9,691 bases of DNA from Zetaproteobacteria bacterium (GTDB taxonomy: Bacteria > Pseudomonadota > Zetaproteobacteria > Mariprofundales > Mariprofundaceae): NCBI GenBank assembly GCA_021545665.1, contig JAJRTX010000320.1, positions 1-9,691 on the forward strand. Reading direction: 5' to 3'. The position numbers and the translations under genes are program-made. The notes beneath the pieces were generated by a model that had not been told where the DNA came from, ran no database searches, and worked only from the letters and a program-made list of their open reading frames with translations. This document shows, piece after piece, positions 1-6,788 of this stretch (within the stretch, counting starts at the first letter, position 1; each line of letters begins with the position of its first letter).

Positions 1-70
1 ACATGATATTTACAATCCCATACTGTGTGGCTGCCACGCTTATAGTCTTGCATAACATGGAAAACTACCT

Positions 71-115
71 ATCCGTCGCCTAAAGGCGAGGGGTTTACGG
101 ATCCCCTATCGGGGA
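71..115. other. Double hairpin, possibly the end of an IS200/IS605-type element
   Basis: Two stem-loops stand next to each other. In the first, ATCCGT (71-76) pairs with ACGGAT (97-102), and between them CGCC-TAAA-GGCG (77-88) forms an inner stem. In the second, TCCCC (102-106) pairs with GGGGA (111-115) around a TATC loop. Such subterminal GC-rich hairpins with a following GGGGACT-like string resemble IS200/IS605-family (TnpB-type) right ends. No transposase or TnpB reading frame is visible in the 70 bases to the left, so the assignment rests on shape alone. It could instead be a terminator or a small-RNA end. Confidence 0.3.
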
Positions 116-172
116 CTCTAAACTATGCAGATTGGAAATACTCATTTCAGTGCGAAATTTACCCCGATTTCC

Positions 173-490
173 TTATGCTTTTGATTGCATAAAACCGAGT
201 CCATCACAGGATGGACAGTCACCGCTCTGGACTACGCCGTCTCCTCCACAAACTATGCAGTCGCCGATAGCTCCCGCACCCAGACAATCCGGACATATAG
301 CATCTTCTATAATTCCTGTGCCTTTGCATAAAGTACAATTTCCAACCTCGCCTCTGCCAGCGCAACGATCACAGTCTTTCGTGGATTCAAACGCCCCACC
401 ACCATAAAATGTAGTAATGATGCCCAAACCTCTGCATTCGGGGCAATCCTCGGAATAACGCTTAAACCTTTTAGTTTTTTTATCATCCAT
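173..490 (-). CDS. Small protein made of six CxxCxGxG (DnaJ-type) zinc-finger motifs
   Basis: The 105-residue protein has a short basic N-terminus (KKTKRFKRY) followed by six CxxCxGxG motifs beginning at Cys16, 40, 52, 66, 78 and 92. From the second motif on the spacing alternates 12, 14, 12, 14 residues, suggesting an internally duplicated two-motif unit. DnaJ/Hsp40 cysteine-rich domains have four such motifs binding two zinc ions. Here there is no J domain and no substrate-binding domain, so it is not a co-chaperone of the standard kind. Twelve cysteines could hold three zinc ions. There is no signal peptide, so it is probably cytosolic. The ATG at 490 is preceded by GAGG with 8 nt spacing, which fixes the start. 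It lies downstream of the porin on the same strand with a 236-bp gap and is probably a separate unit. Function unknown; protein folding, redox or RNA binding are all possible. Confidence 0.75.
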   Translation of the reverse strand: MDDKKTKRFKRYSEDCPECRGLGIITTFYGGGAFESTKDCDRCAGRGEVGNCTLCKGTGIIEDAICPDCLGAGAIGDCIVCGGDGVVQSGDCPSCDGLGFMQSKA

Positions 491-726
491 CTGTGTTACC
501 TCACTGGATTCATATGAGGCGGAAAGCTCTTACATTTTTGGTCTGGGAGCCAGCTAATAACGCATTGAATCCAGACAATGGTGTTGCCCGTACTTTTACA
601 CGCGCATAATCAATACCAATACATAAGGCAGTAAAACTGTACCTGAAACCATGCCTCTACAGGGTCATAAATCCTGCATGCCAAAAGTGAAAGTCCGGCA
701 ACACCCCCGGCATCGTTTTTTACCAC
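491..726. other. Intergenic region between porin and zinc-finger gene
   Basis: No convincing coding frame is seen in these 236 bases. They should hold the promoter of the zinc-finger gene and the transcript end of the porin. An inverted repeat GTCTGG (541-546) / CCAGAC (571-576) is present with a 24-nt gap. A GC-rich CCGG...CCGG stretch near 694-712 beside a run of T (on the + strand) is only a weak terminator candidate. I cannot assign -35/-10 boxes with confidence. Confidence 0.3.
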
Positions 727-1785
727 CTAGAAGTTGACCTGTGAGTACAGACCGAATTTGGTGGTTTTCACAGTTCTACCTGCAATATTTCTATCATTGC
801 TTCTTTTCTGCTGATCAAAGGCGAGCGAAAAACGAACGATTTTATTATAGATATAATCAAGGCCGCCAATATAACGGGTGCGCTTCTGTTCCACAGCATT
901 GCCGGTGACGGTTTGCTTCTCATTATCGTAGCGGGCAAAAGCACCAAAGCTATCAGTCAATTTCACCCAGCCATGAACATCGAAGCCCTTGTTGATGGTT
1001 TCAATGGCTCCGAATTCTTTAGTGTTTCTGATATAACCGCCGGTCAAACGCGCCCGGTCATTACCATAGGAGAGCAGCCCCTGAGCCAGTGTGCTGGTTG
1101 TGCCAGTCACACCAAAAGTTTTAGTGCCGCGATCACCATGGCGGTAACCACCGGAAATATCCATGCCAGATATGGGATGTATGGTCAGTCGGCCATTGAC
1201 ATCAATAGTATCACTTTTGTTTGGCTTGGAATAACCGCCACCGTTAATGGCTGCAACATGGTATTCGAACAAACCGTCAGTGACTTTTCCCTTCAGGCCA
1301 ACACCAAAATCTGCGGAATCATCATAACCATAACCGTCAACATAGGTATTGGTAACAAAGCGGTGAGCCCAGATGCCCTCTTCATAGGGAATCCATGGCG
1401 TACCTGCCAGACCGATCCATACAATGGCGGCCGGATTAAATTTAGCCTGAATAAAAGCATTTTTCACAAACACATTCATATTACGTTTTAAGCCCGGATT
1501 TCCAGTTCTGTCCTGTTCATTATTGATATCAGTGGTGATTGTGGCACTCCAGATATTATCAATCTGATAGCTGACCCACAGATAAAAACGATCTACCGCA
1601 AAGCCCTGCTTGCGATCAGTAGTAACACCATTGGTTTCCTCTTCGCTGCTGGTGATATTGATATATGCTTTCATGCCAATTTTCATTTTACTGTCGCCAT
1701 CTTCGACTACGGTGATGCCACCGGCACAGGCCGGGGCAGTAAATGCCAGCATGGCAATAACTCCTATGGTCAGTTGTTTTTTCAC
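727..1785 (-). CDS. Outer-membrane beta-barrel porin, phosphate/anion-selective-porin-like
   Basis: The 352-residue protein starts with a Sec signal peptide (MKKQLTIGVIAMLAFTAPACA, cleavage probably before GGITV). It continues as alternating polar/aromatic beta-strand sequence with many Gly, Tyr and Asn residues and ends in ...QVNF; a C-terminal Phe is the usual recognition mark for outer-membrane beta-barrels. Overall character and length fit 16- to 18-stranded porins of the OprO/OprP type, but I see no motif that proves the anion. The start codon is GTG at 1785, six bases after AAGGAG (1792-1797). Its 5' leader is long and folded, and one copy of the shared 52-bp element lies about 290 bp upstream, which links it to the importer and the PstS-like gene. 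It probably lets the substrate of those proteins cross the outer membrane (inference). Confidence 0.72.
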   Translation of the reverse strand: MKKQLTIGVIAMLAFTAPACAGGITVVEDGDSKMKIGMKAYINITSSEEETNGVTTDRKQGFAVDRFYLWVSYQIDNIWSATITTDINNEQDRTGNPGLKRNMNVFVKNAFIQAKFNPAAIVWIGLAGTPWIPYEEGIWAHRFVTNTYVDGYGYDDSADFGVGLKGKVTDGLFEYHVAAINGGGYSKPNKSDTIDVNGRLTIHPISGMDISGGYRHGDRGTKTFGVTGTTSTLAQGLLSYGNDRARLTGGYIRNTKEFGAIETINKGFDVHGWVKLTDSFGAFARYDNEKQTVTGNAVEQKRTRYIGGLDYIYNKIVRFSLAFDQQKRSNDRNIAGRTVKTTKFGLYSQVNF

Positions 1786-2029
1786 TTTTTACTCCTTATT
1801 GTTTTATGGATTTGAAGCTTCATCAGAGTGTATTCACCTGCAGCCGGGAGAGATCCTCAGGTGAATACAGGGCGCATTGATATGCGCTGGATAGCAGACT
1901 TGCTACTGTGCTAATGCGCCTGAAATTTTATTGAGTATTTTGTATCGATTTCTGCTGTACAGTATTTTGGCTGGTGGCCTACGCATTCCCCTTCCGATCT
2001 GCTCGTTACAATGAATGCATCAGGCTAGG
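1786..2029 (-). promoter_or_regulatory. Long structured 5' leader of the porin mRNA
   Basis: No gene lies in 1786-2120. If transcription starts about 7 nt below the -10-like TATAAT (2036-2041, - strand), the leader is about 240 nt. It contains a perfect 12-bp stem (1829-1840 with 1858-1869, 17-nt loop) and GCGCAT/ATGCGC (1872-1877 with 1882-1887). TAGCA/TGCTA (1892-1896 with 1901-1905) and GCATTC/GAATGC (1983-1988 with 2013-2018) also pair. GGCGCAT at 1871-1877 can pair instead with ATGCGCC at 1914-1920, so two mutually exclusive folds exist. No T-run follows the 12-bp stem, so it is not an ordinary intrinsic terminator. The stem sits about 45 nt before the start codon, and its loop contains CUCC, which could pair with the GGAG of the ribosome-binding site. 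It may be a cis-regulatory RNA or a small-RNA target; the class is not recognised. Confidence 0.45.
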
Positions 2030-2045
2030 GTTAAAATTATAAATG

Positions 2046-2097
2046 TCAATAATATCAATAAGTTAGATCAATAATTCAATTGAATGATTGAATTATT
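2046..2097 (-). promoter_or_regulatory. 52-bp operator/promoter element, copy 1 (porin)
   Basis: The core ATTCAATTGAAT (2074-2085) is a perfect palindrome, extended with one mismatched pair to 24 bp (2068-2091). The copy matches copy 2 at 47 of 52 positions and copy 3 at 40 of 52, without gaps. On the - strand the palindrome is followed by TTATTGA twice at a 9-bp period and then TATAAT (2036-2041), a good -10 candidate. The palindrome edge is 26 bp upstream of that hexamer. It begins only about 24 bp after the end of the importer operon and reads towards the porin. Confidence 0.65.
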
Positions 2098-2120
2098 ATG
2101 CGGTAATCGCAATATCCGTT

Positions 2121-2945
2121 CTAGAGTAGCTTTTTTCTCAGGTACTGGCTCAGGCTGTCCACCAGATTCACCAAAATGAAAACTACGATAATCAGGGTTA
2201 ACACCCTGTCGCTATGAAACAGACTGATGGCCTTGTAAAACAGCAGGCCCAGGCCGCCGGCGCCAACAAAGCCGAGTATGGTCGCGCCCCTGATATTCAT
2301 CTCCCAGCGATACAGGGTGTAGGACAGGCACTGCGGCAATGCCTGGGGCAGCACGCCGTAGAAAAAAAGCTTTACCCTGCCTGCGCCTGTCCCCGCAATG
2401 GCTTCAATGGGTTGCGGATCGACATTTTCAAGCACATCGGCATAGAGCTTGCCAAGCACGCCGCCTGTGTGCAGGGCCAGAGCCAGAACGCCCGCAAATG
2501 GGCCGAGCCCGACAATCAGTATAAAAATGATTGCCCACAGCAGTGCCGGGATGGAGCGCAGCACATTGAGTATGATTCTGCTTATCACAACCATCAAAGC
2601 ATGAAACCGATAGCCACCATTGCTTTTTTCATCCGAAGTCCATCCCGATGCAATCAGGCTGCGCGTGGCGAACAGGGTCAGCACGGTGGCTATTGGAATG
2701 GCGAACAGGGTTCCCATAATGGAGATAGCAAGCGTTTCCAGTGAAGCGACAAGCACTTGTCGCAGAAAGTCTGCCGACAAATCGGGCGGGAACAGATTGT
2801 AAAAATACAGGCCGATTTGCCCGAGACCCTCCATACTGAAAAGAAGGCCAGGATCGATATCGAGACCACGAACGCTCAAGATCACAAGCACAGCCAGAAC
2901 AAGAATACTCAGCAACGCCGGCGGGAATTTTCTGAGGCTGGCCAT
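2121..2945 (-). CDS. phnE: ABC importer permease, PhnE family (second permease)
   Basis: This 274-residue inner-membrane protein has an N-terminal transmembrane segment (about residues 10-27) and several more hydrophobic helices. Towards the C-terminus it has the cytoplasmic coupling region of binding-protein-dependent permeases: EAIAGTGAG...LPQALPQ...LYRWE..IR...LGFVGAGGLG. The LYRWE..IR and GFVGAGG(I/L)G strings are typical of PhnE/PtxC permeases. Its ATG directly follows the TAG stop of the preceding permease (TAGATG, no gap), so the two are translationally coupled and probably form a heterodimeric channel. It is the last gene of the operon. The substrate cannot be told from the permease. 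Confidence 0.88.
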   Translation of the reverse strand: MASLRKFPPALLSILVLAVLVILSVRGLDIDPGLLFSMEGLGQIGLYFYNLFPPDLSADFLRQVLVASLETLAISIMGTLFAIPIATVLTLFATRSLIASGWTSDEKSNGGYRFHALMVVISRIILNVLRSIPALLWAIIFILIVGLGPFAGVLALALHTGGVLGKLYADVLENVDPQPIEAIAGTGAGRVKLFFYGVLPQALPQCLSYTLYRWEMNIRGATILGFVGAGGLGLLFYKAISLFHSDRVLTLIIVVFILVNLVDSLSQYLRKKLL

Positions 2946-3836
2946 CTAGATAACCTTTCTCCGTATCCAGGCGCTGATGATATCGACCAGACCCACCAGC
3001 AGACAGAGAAGGATCATCAGGGTCGCCACCTCATGGTAATTGAACATGCGCATAGACAGTTCCAGCTCCTGCCCGATGCCGCCAGCGCCGACAAAGCCCA
3101 GCACCACGGCGGCCCGAATGCCGCATTCCCAACGATAGAGCGTGTATGATATCAGATCCGGCAAGGCCAGCGGCAGATAGCCGTAGAAAATAACATTGCT
3201 CTTCGAAGCGCCGGTGCTGTGCAATGCTTCAATGGGTCGGGCATCGACCGAATCGAGAATTTCCGAATACAGTTTCCCCAGCACCCCGGCAAAGGCGACG
3301 CCCAGTGCCAGCACGCCCGGAAATGCCCCCAGCCCGACGGCGCGAACAAAGATAAGCGCCCACACCAGTTCCGGGATAGATCTGAGCAGGTTCAGAAATC
3401 CCCGGCTGAGAAAATAGGGGACATTTTTTAATATCCTGCTTACCGCGCCTTGCTTCCCGGCCGATTCGCCCATGCCCGGATCAGTTAAAGAACGGGTGGC
3501 CAGCAGACTCAGCGGCAGGGCCAGAAACACGCCCAGCAGCGTGCCCAGAATGGAAATATACAGCGTATCCAGTGTGGGTTTAATGGCAAAGCTGAGAAAT
3601 TCACGGGAATGGGCCGGAGGTATCAGGCCGGACAGAAAATCCGTGGCGGCATTGATGCCGTCCTCACTCCATAGCAGTGTGAAATCTATTTCTGAAAGCT
3701 TGTAACTGCCACTCAGGAGGAGGATTATTACTATATAAAAAAGCCCCCTGAGGAGCGATTCATACCTGGATTGGCGTGGTGCAGCATACGGGGATAACGA
3801 CACTGTCTTTCGCTTCAACCTCCCTCGGTTTTTCAT
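2946..3836 (-). CDS. phnE: ABC importer permease, PhnE family (first permease)
   Basis: This 296-residue permease has a basic cytosolic N-terminus (about residues 1-28), a first transmembrane helix (about 30-45) and the same layout as its neighbour. Its coupling motif reads EALHSTGAS...YLPLALPDLISYTLYRWE..IRAAVVLGFVGAGGIG. The two permeases are clearly related but well diverged, so this is not a recent duplication. The ATG at 3836 gives a 77-bp overlap with the ATPase gene, and the ribosome-binding site before it is poor. A GGGAGG lies just inside the frame, so a TTG (codon 7) or GTG (codon 12) start is possible. These shorter forms would still overlap the ATPase gene and keep all membrane segments. 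Confidence 0.87.
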   Translation of the reverse strand: MKNRGRLKRKTVSLSPYAAPRQSRYESLLRGLFYIVIILLLSGSYKLSEIDFTLLWSEDGINAATDFLSGLIPPAHSREFLSFAIKPTLDTLYISILGTLLGVFLALPLSLLATRSLTDPGMGESAGKQGAVSRILKNVPYFLSRGFLNLLRSIPELVWALIFVRAVGLGAFPGVLALGVAFAGVLGKLYSEILDSVDARPIEALHSTGASKSNVIFYGYLPLALPDLISYTLYRWECGIRAAVVLGFVGAGGIGQELELSMRMFNYHEVATLMILLCLLVGLVDIISAWIRRKVI

Positions 3837-4569
3837 CTCGGTACAGCTCTTGCAACAGCTCCGGCGTCACCTGTTCGGCAGGCAGGTCGAAGAATACAAG
3901 ACCGTCTTTCAAGCCAATTATCCTTGGGAAGTAAGTAAGCGCAAGCTCGATGTAATGGAAAGTAGCGATGACGGTTTTATTGTGCTGCTCACTCCAGTTG
4001 ACCAGCAGTTTAATCAGCTTTTCCGCATTACGGGGATCAAGAGATGCACAGGGCTCATCGGCGAGCAGGATATCCGGGTTCTGGTAAAATGCGCGGGCTA
4101 TGGCGACCCACTGCTGCTGGCCGCCGCTCAGCTTGTCGGTTCGCCAGTACATCTTGTCTGCAATGCCTGTTTCTTCGAGCACCTCGCGCACGCCACTCGT
4201 ATCAAGAGGTTTGACTAACAGGGAAAACAGCGCCTTGTGTGTTGACCATGCGCCCAGCCTGCCGGCGAGTATATTATGAATAACCTTGAATCTGGGGATC
4301 AGGTTATGCTGCTGATAAATGGTGGCGATACGCTTTTTCATAGTCTGAATCTGTTTTGTGCTCAGTTTATCAACGGCGACGCCGTCCAGGGACACAGCTC
4401 CCTCGCTGGAGCCAAGCGTCAGATTCATCTGCCTGAAAAGCGTGCTTTTGCCGACGCCGTTGGGGCCTAAAAGGGCGATCCTCTCCCCCGACTTTATTTT
4501 CATATCTATGCCCTTGATCACAGGCATACCGCTGAAGTTTTTAGTGAGCCTTGTGAGTTTAATATCCAT
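3760..4569 (-). CDS. phnC: ABC importer ATP-binding protein, PhnC family
   Basis: The ATPase subunit energises the two permeases. With the start at 4569 it has 269 residues: Walker A GPNGVGKST (35-43), Q-loop YQQ (85-87), signature LSGGQQQW (147-154), Walker B DILLADE (166-172), D-loop SLD and switch His205. I prefer the ATG at 4569 because GGAGG lies 5 nt before it. An in-frame ATG 33 bp upstream (4602) would add MLTCNPVPGGA, which has no family look. The signature motif has Trp where ABC ATPases nearly always have Arg (QQQR). The C-terminus contains a Cys-Cys pair (VCCTTPIQV) in the part overlapping the next gene. The gap to the binding-protein gene is 39 bp. Confidence 0.9.
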   Translation of the reverse strand: MDIKLTRLTKNFSGMPVIKGIDMKIKSGERIALLGPNGVGKSTLFRQMNLTLGSSEGAVSLDGVAVDKLSTKQIQTMKKRIATIYQQHNLIPRFKVIHNILAGRLGAWSTHKALFSLLVKPLDTSGVREVLEETGIADKMYWRTDKLSGGQQQWVAIARAFYQNPDILLADEPCASLDPRNAEKLIKLLVNWSEQHNKTVIATFHYIELALTYFPRIIGLKDGLVFFDLPAEQVTPELLQELYRDEKPREVEAKDSVVIPVCCTTPIQV

Positions 4570-4608
4570 AGCGCCTCCAGGCACAGGGTTGCAAGTGAGC
4601 ATTGCGCT

Positions 4609-5472
4609 CTATCGAATCAGGCCAGCCGATATTGCAGCTTTTTCAATGCCCTTGTAGTTCTCCGGGTAGGTGGCGATAAAGCTTTTGGCCCGTTGCAGAT
4701 CCATAATTTCCCGGTCTTTCGGCTTGTCATAATCAAGCGACAGAAAGGCATCCACGATCTTTGCCCTGAGTGCTGCATCGACATGTTTGGCCACCGTCCA
4801 GTTATAATCATAATAAGGAGGCGTGGTCCAGATGACTTTGACCTTGGCAGTATCCACCTTGCCCGCTTTCACCAGCTTTTTCCATACCGATTCATTCAAG
4901 GCGCCGGCATCCACCTTGCCGCTCTCCACCCATTTCGCCGTGGCATCATGCGCGCCGCTGAAGCTCATGCGCTTGAATGCCTTGTCGGGGTCAATGCCAT
5001 TTTGCAAGAGATAGTATCTTGGCATCAAATGCCCCGAGGTCGAACTGACGCTGCCAAAAGCAAAAGTGCGGCCATTGAGATCAGCAATGCTATTGATGCC
5101 GGACTTGACGCTGGCAATGAACTTACTGTGAAATTTCGTATCCGAAGCCCGCTGCACTATCGGCGTGGCGCCGGGGGCTCGCTTCATAGCCTGGACAGCC
5201 GTAAAGCCGCCATACCAGACCATATCCAGCTTCCCCGCAGCCATACCTTCCACCGTAGCTGCATAATCCAGCACCGGCACAAACTTGACCTTCATGCCCA
5301 GTTTCGCTTCCAGATAGCTGGTCAGAGGCTGGTATTTTCTCAGTAACCTGGTCGGGTCTTCATCCGGTATGGCGGACACCCTCAACACAGTCGGGGTTTC
5401 GGCAAAGGCGGCCAATGGAAAGAACACGACCAGAGCCAGTGCGGCAAATATCAGCTTATTAAACAGAAACAT
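4609..5472 (-). CDS. phnD: Periplasmic oxyanion-binding protein, PhnD-like (phosphonate/phosphite or putative selenate type)
   Basis: The 287-residue protein has a Sec signal peptide cut after Ala24 (AAFA/ETP). The mature part shows the PhnD/PtxB fold marks: AIPDEDPTRLLRKYQPL (35-50), a first-lobe W-Y-G-G-F segment (86-90), SSTSG (143-147) at a helix N-terminus, which in PhnD relatives holds the oxyanion, and PPYYDYNW (218-225). The string FAFGSVSSTSG.LMPRY and the YYDYNW segment recall the PhnD-like subfamily that databases label putative selenate ABC transporter binding protein; I state this from memory and could not check it. There are no cysteines. The ATG at 5472 is preceded by GAGG at good spacing. 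It is the first gene of the four-gene importer operon, with copy 2 of the 52-bp element 95 bp upstream. Confidence 0.85.
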   Translation of the reverse strand: MFLFNKLIFAALALVVFFPLAAFAETPTVLRVSAIPDEDPTRLLRKYQPLTSYLEAKLGMKVKFVPVLDYAATVEGMAAGKLDMVWYGGFTAVQAMKRAPGATPIVQRASDTKFHSKFIASVKSGINSIADLNGRTFAFGSVSSTSGHLMPRYYLLQNGIDPDKAFKRMSFSGAHDATAKWVESGKVDAGALNESVWKKLVKAGKVDTAKVKVIWTTPPYYDYNWTVAKHVDAALRAKIVDAFLSLDYDKPKDREIMDLQRAKSFIATYPENYKGIEKAAISAGLIR

Positions 5473-5567
5473 TTTACATCCTCATTGGTATATGGTTTTT
5501 ATTGTTGGGCGCTTTCATTGCCTGCATCAATAAAACAAAGCCTACACTAGAGTGAAAAAGATAAAAA

Positions 5568-5619
5568 TCAATAATTTCAATAACTTAGCTCAATCATTCA
5601 ATTGAATGATTGAATGATT
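5568..5619 (-). promoter_or_regulatory. 52-bp operator/promoter element, copy 2 (importer operon)
   Basis: This copy holds a perfect 24-bp palindrome (5590-5613, half-site TCAATCATTCAA) with the core ATTCAATTGAAT. A tandem TTGAATGA repeat follows on the + strand. On the - strand, TTATTGA occurs twice at a 9-bp period before TATCTT (5558-5563), which takes the place of the -10 hexamer of copy 1 at exactly the same distance (26 bp) from the palindrome. The first codon of the binding-protein gene is 95 bp downstream. Confidence 0.65.
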
Positions 5620-5642
5620 TACGTGTCGTGATTGGCGCCTGC

Positions 5643-5671
5643 AAAAATGACACCTTTATCAAAAGTCACTC
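5643..5671 (-). terminator. Weak terminator candidate after the PstS-like gene
   Basis: On the - strand GAGTGAC and GTCATTTTT can form a stem of about 7 pairs (several G-U) around a 13-nt loop, followed by a T-run. It lies just after the stop of the PstS-like gene and before copy 2 of the shared element, where transcription would be expected to end. The stem is weak, so the call is tentative. Confidence 0.25.
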
Positions 5672-5690
5672 TTTCCGCCTCTCGCTCCCC

Positions 5691-6512
5691 TTAATTCACC
5701 GGAATATGGTGCATGGATTTGATGATAGACTTTCCCTCATCGCTATAGGCAAAATTGATAAAATCCTTAACCATGCCGTCAGGCTTGCCATGGCTGACGA
5801 CATTATAGTCCTGATAAAATGCATATTGTTGGGGAAAGGTTTTTGCATTCGGCAATATGCCATCAATCGTCAATACTTTAACATCATCAGATTCATAACC
5901 GTAGATTTGCTGCCCGATTGCTCCTTTGTTATGAGCCACCATGATGTTCGTATGGGTAACTGGATTAACTTTTTTCCCAGGTTTTAATCTGACAATATCC
6001 TTGCCCATGGGAACGACGTGCCTGGCCATGGTCTCGCGCACACAGGGCTCAAGCATCACATTGCCTATTTCCAGATCGTTGCCGCCGACCTCTTTCCAGT
6101 TTCTGATTGCGCCGGACATAATGCCCTGCAATTGCTCATAAGTGAGATTGTTGACCGGATTGGATCGATGCACGATCAACACAATGGGAGATTTAGCGAT
6201 CACCGTATTGAACCCACCCTTTGGGGTGTTTGAAGACAGGCCGTTTTGAGTGCTTACGCCAATATCCACTTTGCCGGACGATGCCTTGTAAACGCCCTGC
6301 GTGCAGCCAAATGTCTGCAACTCAATTTTGAAAGCAGTATTTTTGATGCTGTATGCCTCGGCAAGCTTTTGAGCCAGAGGCACGCTGCACGGGTCTCCAG
6401 CCAGAGTCAGTATATTGCCTGCCATTGCAAAAGCGGAGGACATGCCAATAACTGCAGCAACACTACATAACTGAATTATTATTTTTTGAACTGCTGTCCT
6501 ATTTAGTTCCAT
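5691..6512 (-). CDS. Orphan PstS-like periplasmic binding protein with three ligand-loop cysteines
   Basis: The 273-residue protein has a signal peptide ending near Ala31 (SSAFAMA/GNIL), then a type II periplasmic binding fold related to phosphate-binding PstS. It shows GxVDIGVS (80-87), LQGIMSGAIRNWKEVGG (128-144) and a C-terminal YAFYQDYNVVSHGKP...VKDFINFAYSDEGKSII. The three loops that carry Ser/Thr phosphate ligands in PstS read GDPCSVP (Cys42), FGCTQGV (Cys70) and LEPCVRETM (Cys157). These are the only cysteines of the mature chain. No pstC, pstA or pstB is nearby, so it either feeds the importer next door or acts as a sensor or scavenger. The ATG at 6512 follows GAGGAACAGTT, a good ribosome-binding site. 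Copy 3 of the shared element lies 67 bp upstream. The ligand is unknown; the cysteines argue against plain phosphate. Confidence 0.78.
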   Translation of the reverse strand: MELNRTAVQKIIIQLCSVAAVIGMSSAFAMAGNILTLAGDPCSVPLAQKLAEAYSIKNTAFKIELQTFGCTQGVYKASSGKVDIGVSTQNGLSSNTPKGGFNTVIAKSPIVLIVHRSNPVNNLTYEQLQGIMSGAIRNWKEVGGNDLEIGNVMLEPCVRETMARHVVPMGKDIVRLKPGKKVNPVTHTNIMVAHNKGAIGQQIYGYESDDVKVLTIDGILPNAKTFPQQYAFYQDYNVVSHGKPDGMVKDFINFAYSDEGKSIIKSMHHIPVN

Positions 6513-6578
6513 AACTGTTCCTCTATGAATTGATCAATGTAAAAACGGCCAATAATTTATTTTGTTGAAGGAATAAAG

Positions 6579-6630
6579 TCAAATAAATTAACGAGTTAAT
6601 TAAATTATTCAATTGAATGCTTGAATGATT
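6579..6630 (-). promoter_or_regulatory. 52-bp operator/promoter element, copy 3 (PstS-like gene)
   Basis: The core palindrome ATTCAATTGAAT (6607-6618) and the following TTGAATG(A/C) tandem are conserved, and the outer half is more diverged (39 of 52 identical to copy 2, 40 of 52 to copy 1). On the - strand a TTTGAC followed by TTATTC (6571-6576) stands where copies 1 and 2 have TATTGA and the -10-like hexamer. It lies 67 bp before the PstS-like start and about 160 bp after the end of the regulator gene. Confidence 0.6.
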
Positions 6631-6788
6631 AAGATGCTTCCAGACAGTCTGCCATGGCAAGCGCCATGAGCACATGTGAAGTAAAAACAGGTGGAACTGT
6701 CGAGCAATATCATCAACTGGCTACAGATGATGGAAAATCAAAGCCAGTGTGTTCATTTACCATCTGCGCTTCGCAACAGGGGCTGGAC

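Noticed and set aside
120..260. Repeat of AAACTATGCAG at 120-130 and 250-260
   Set aside because: Several 11-bp direct matches are expected by chance in a window of this size; the second copy lies inside the zinc-finger coding region with no other similarity around it.
690..726. GC-rich stretch with a T-run as terminator of the porin
   Set aside because: The only stem is four base pairs (CCGG/CCGG), and the T-run lies on the strand opposite to porin transcription.
913..1491. 192-residue + strand frame inside the porin gene
   Set aside because: It is the antisense shadow of the porin, which has a signal peptide, ribosome-binding site and beta-barrel C-terminus; the + frame has none of these.
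2099..2111. TGCG-GTAAT-CGCA hairpin as terminator of the importer operon
   Set aside because: The stem is only four pairs and no proper T-run follows on the - strand; it merges into operator copy 1.
4693..5346. 217-residue + strand frame inside the binding-protein gene
   Set aside because: Antisense shadow of a clearly recognisable PhnD-like protein; composition is unlike a real protein and no start signal is seen.
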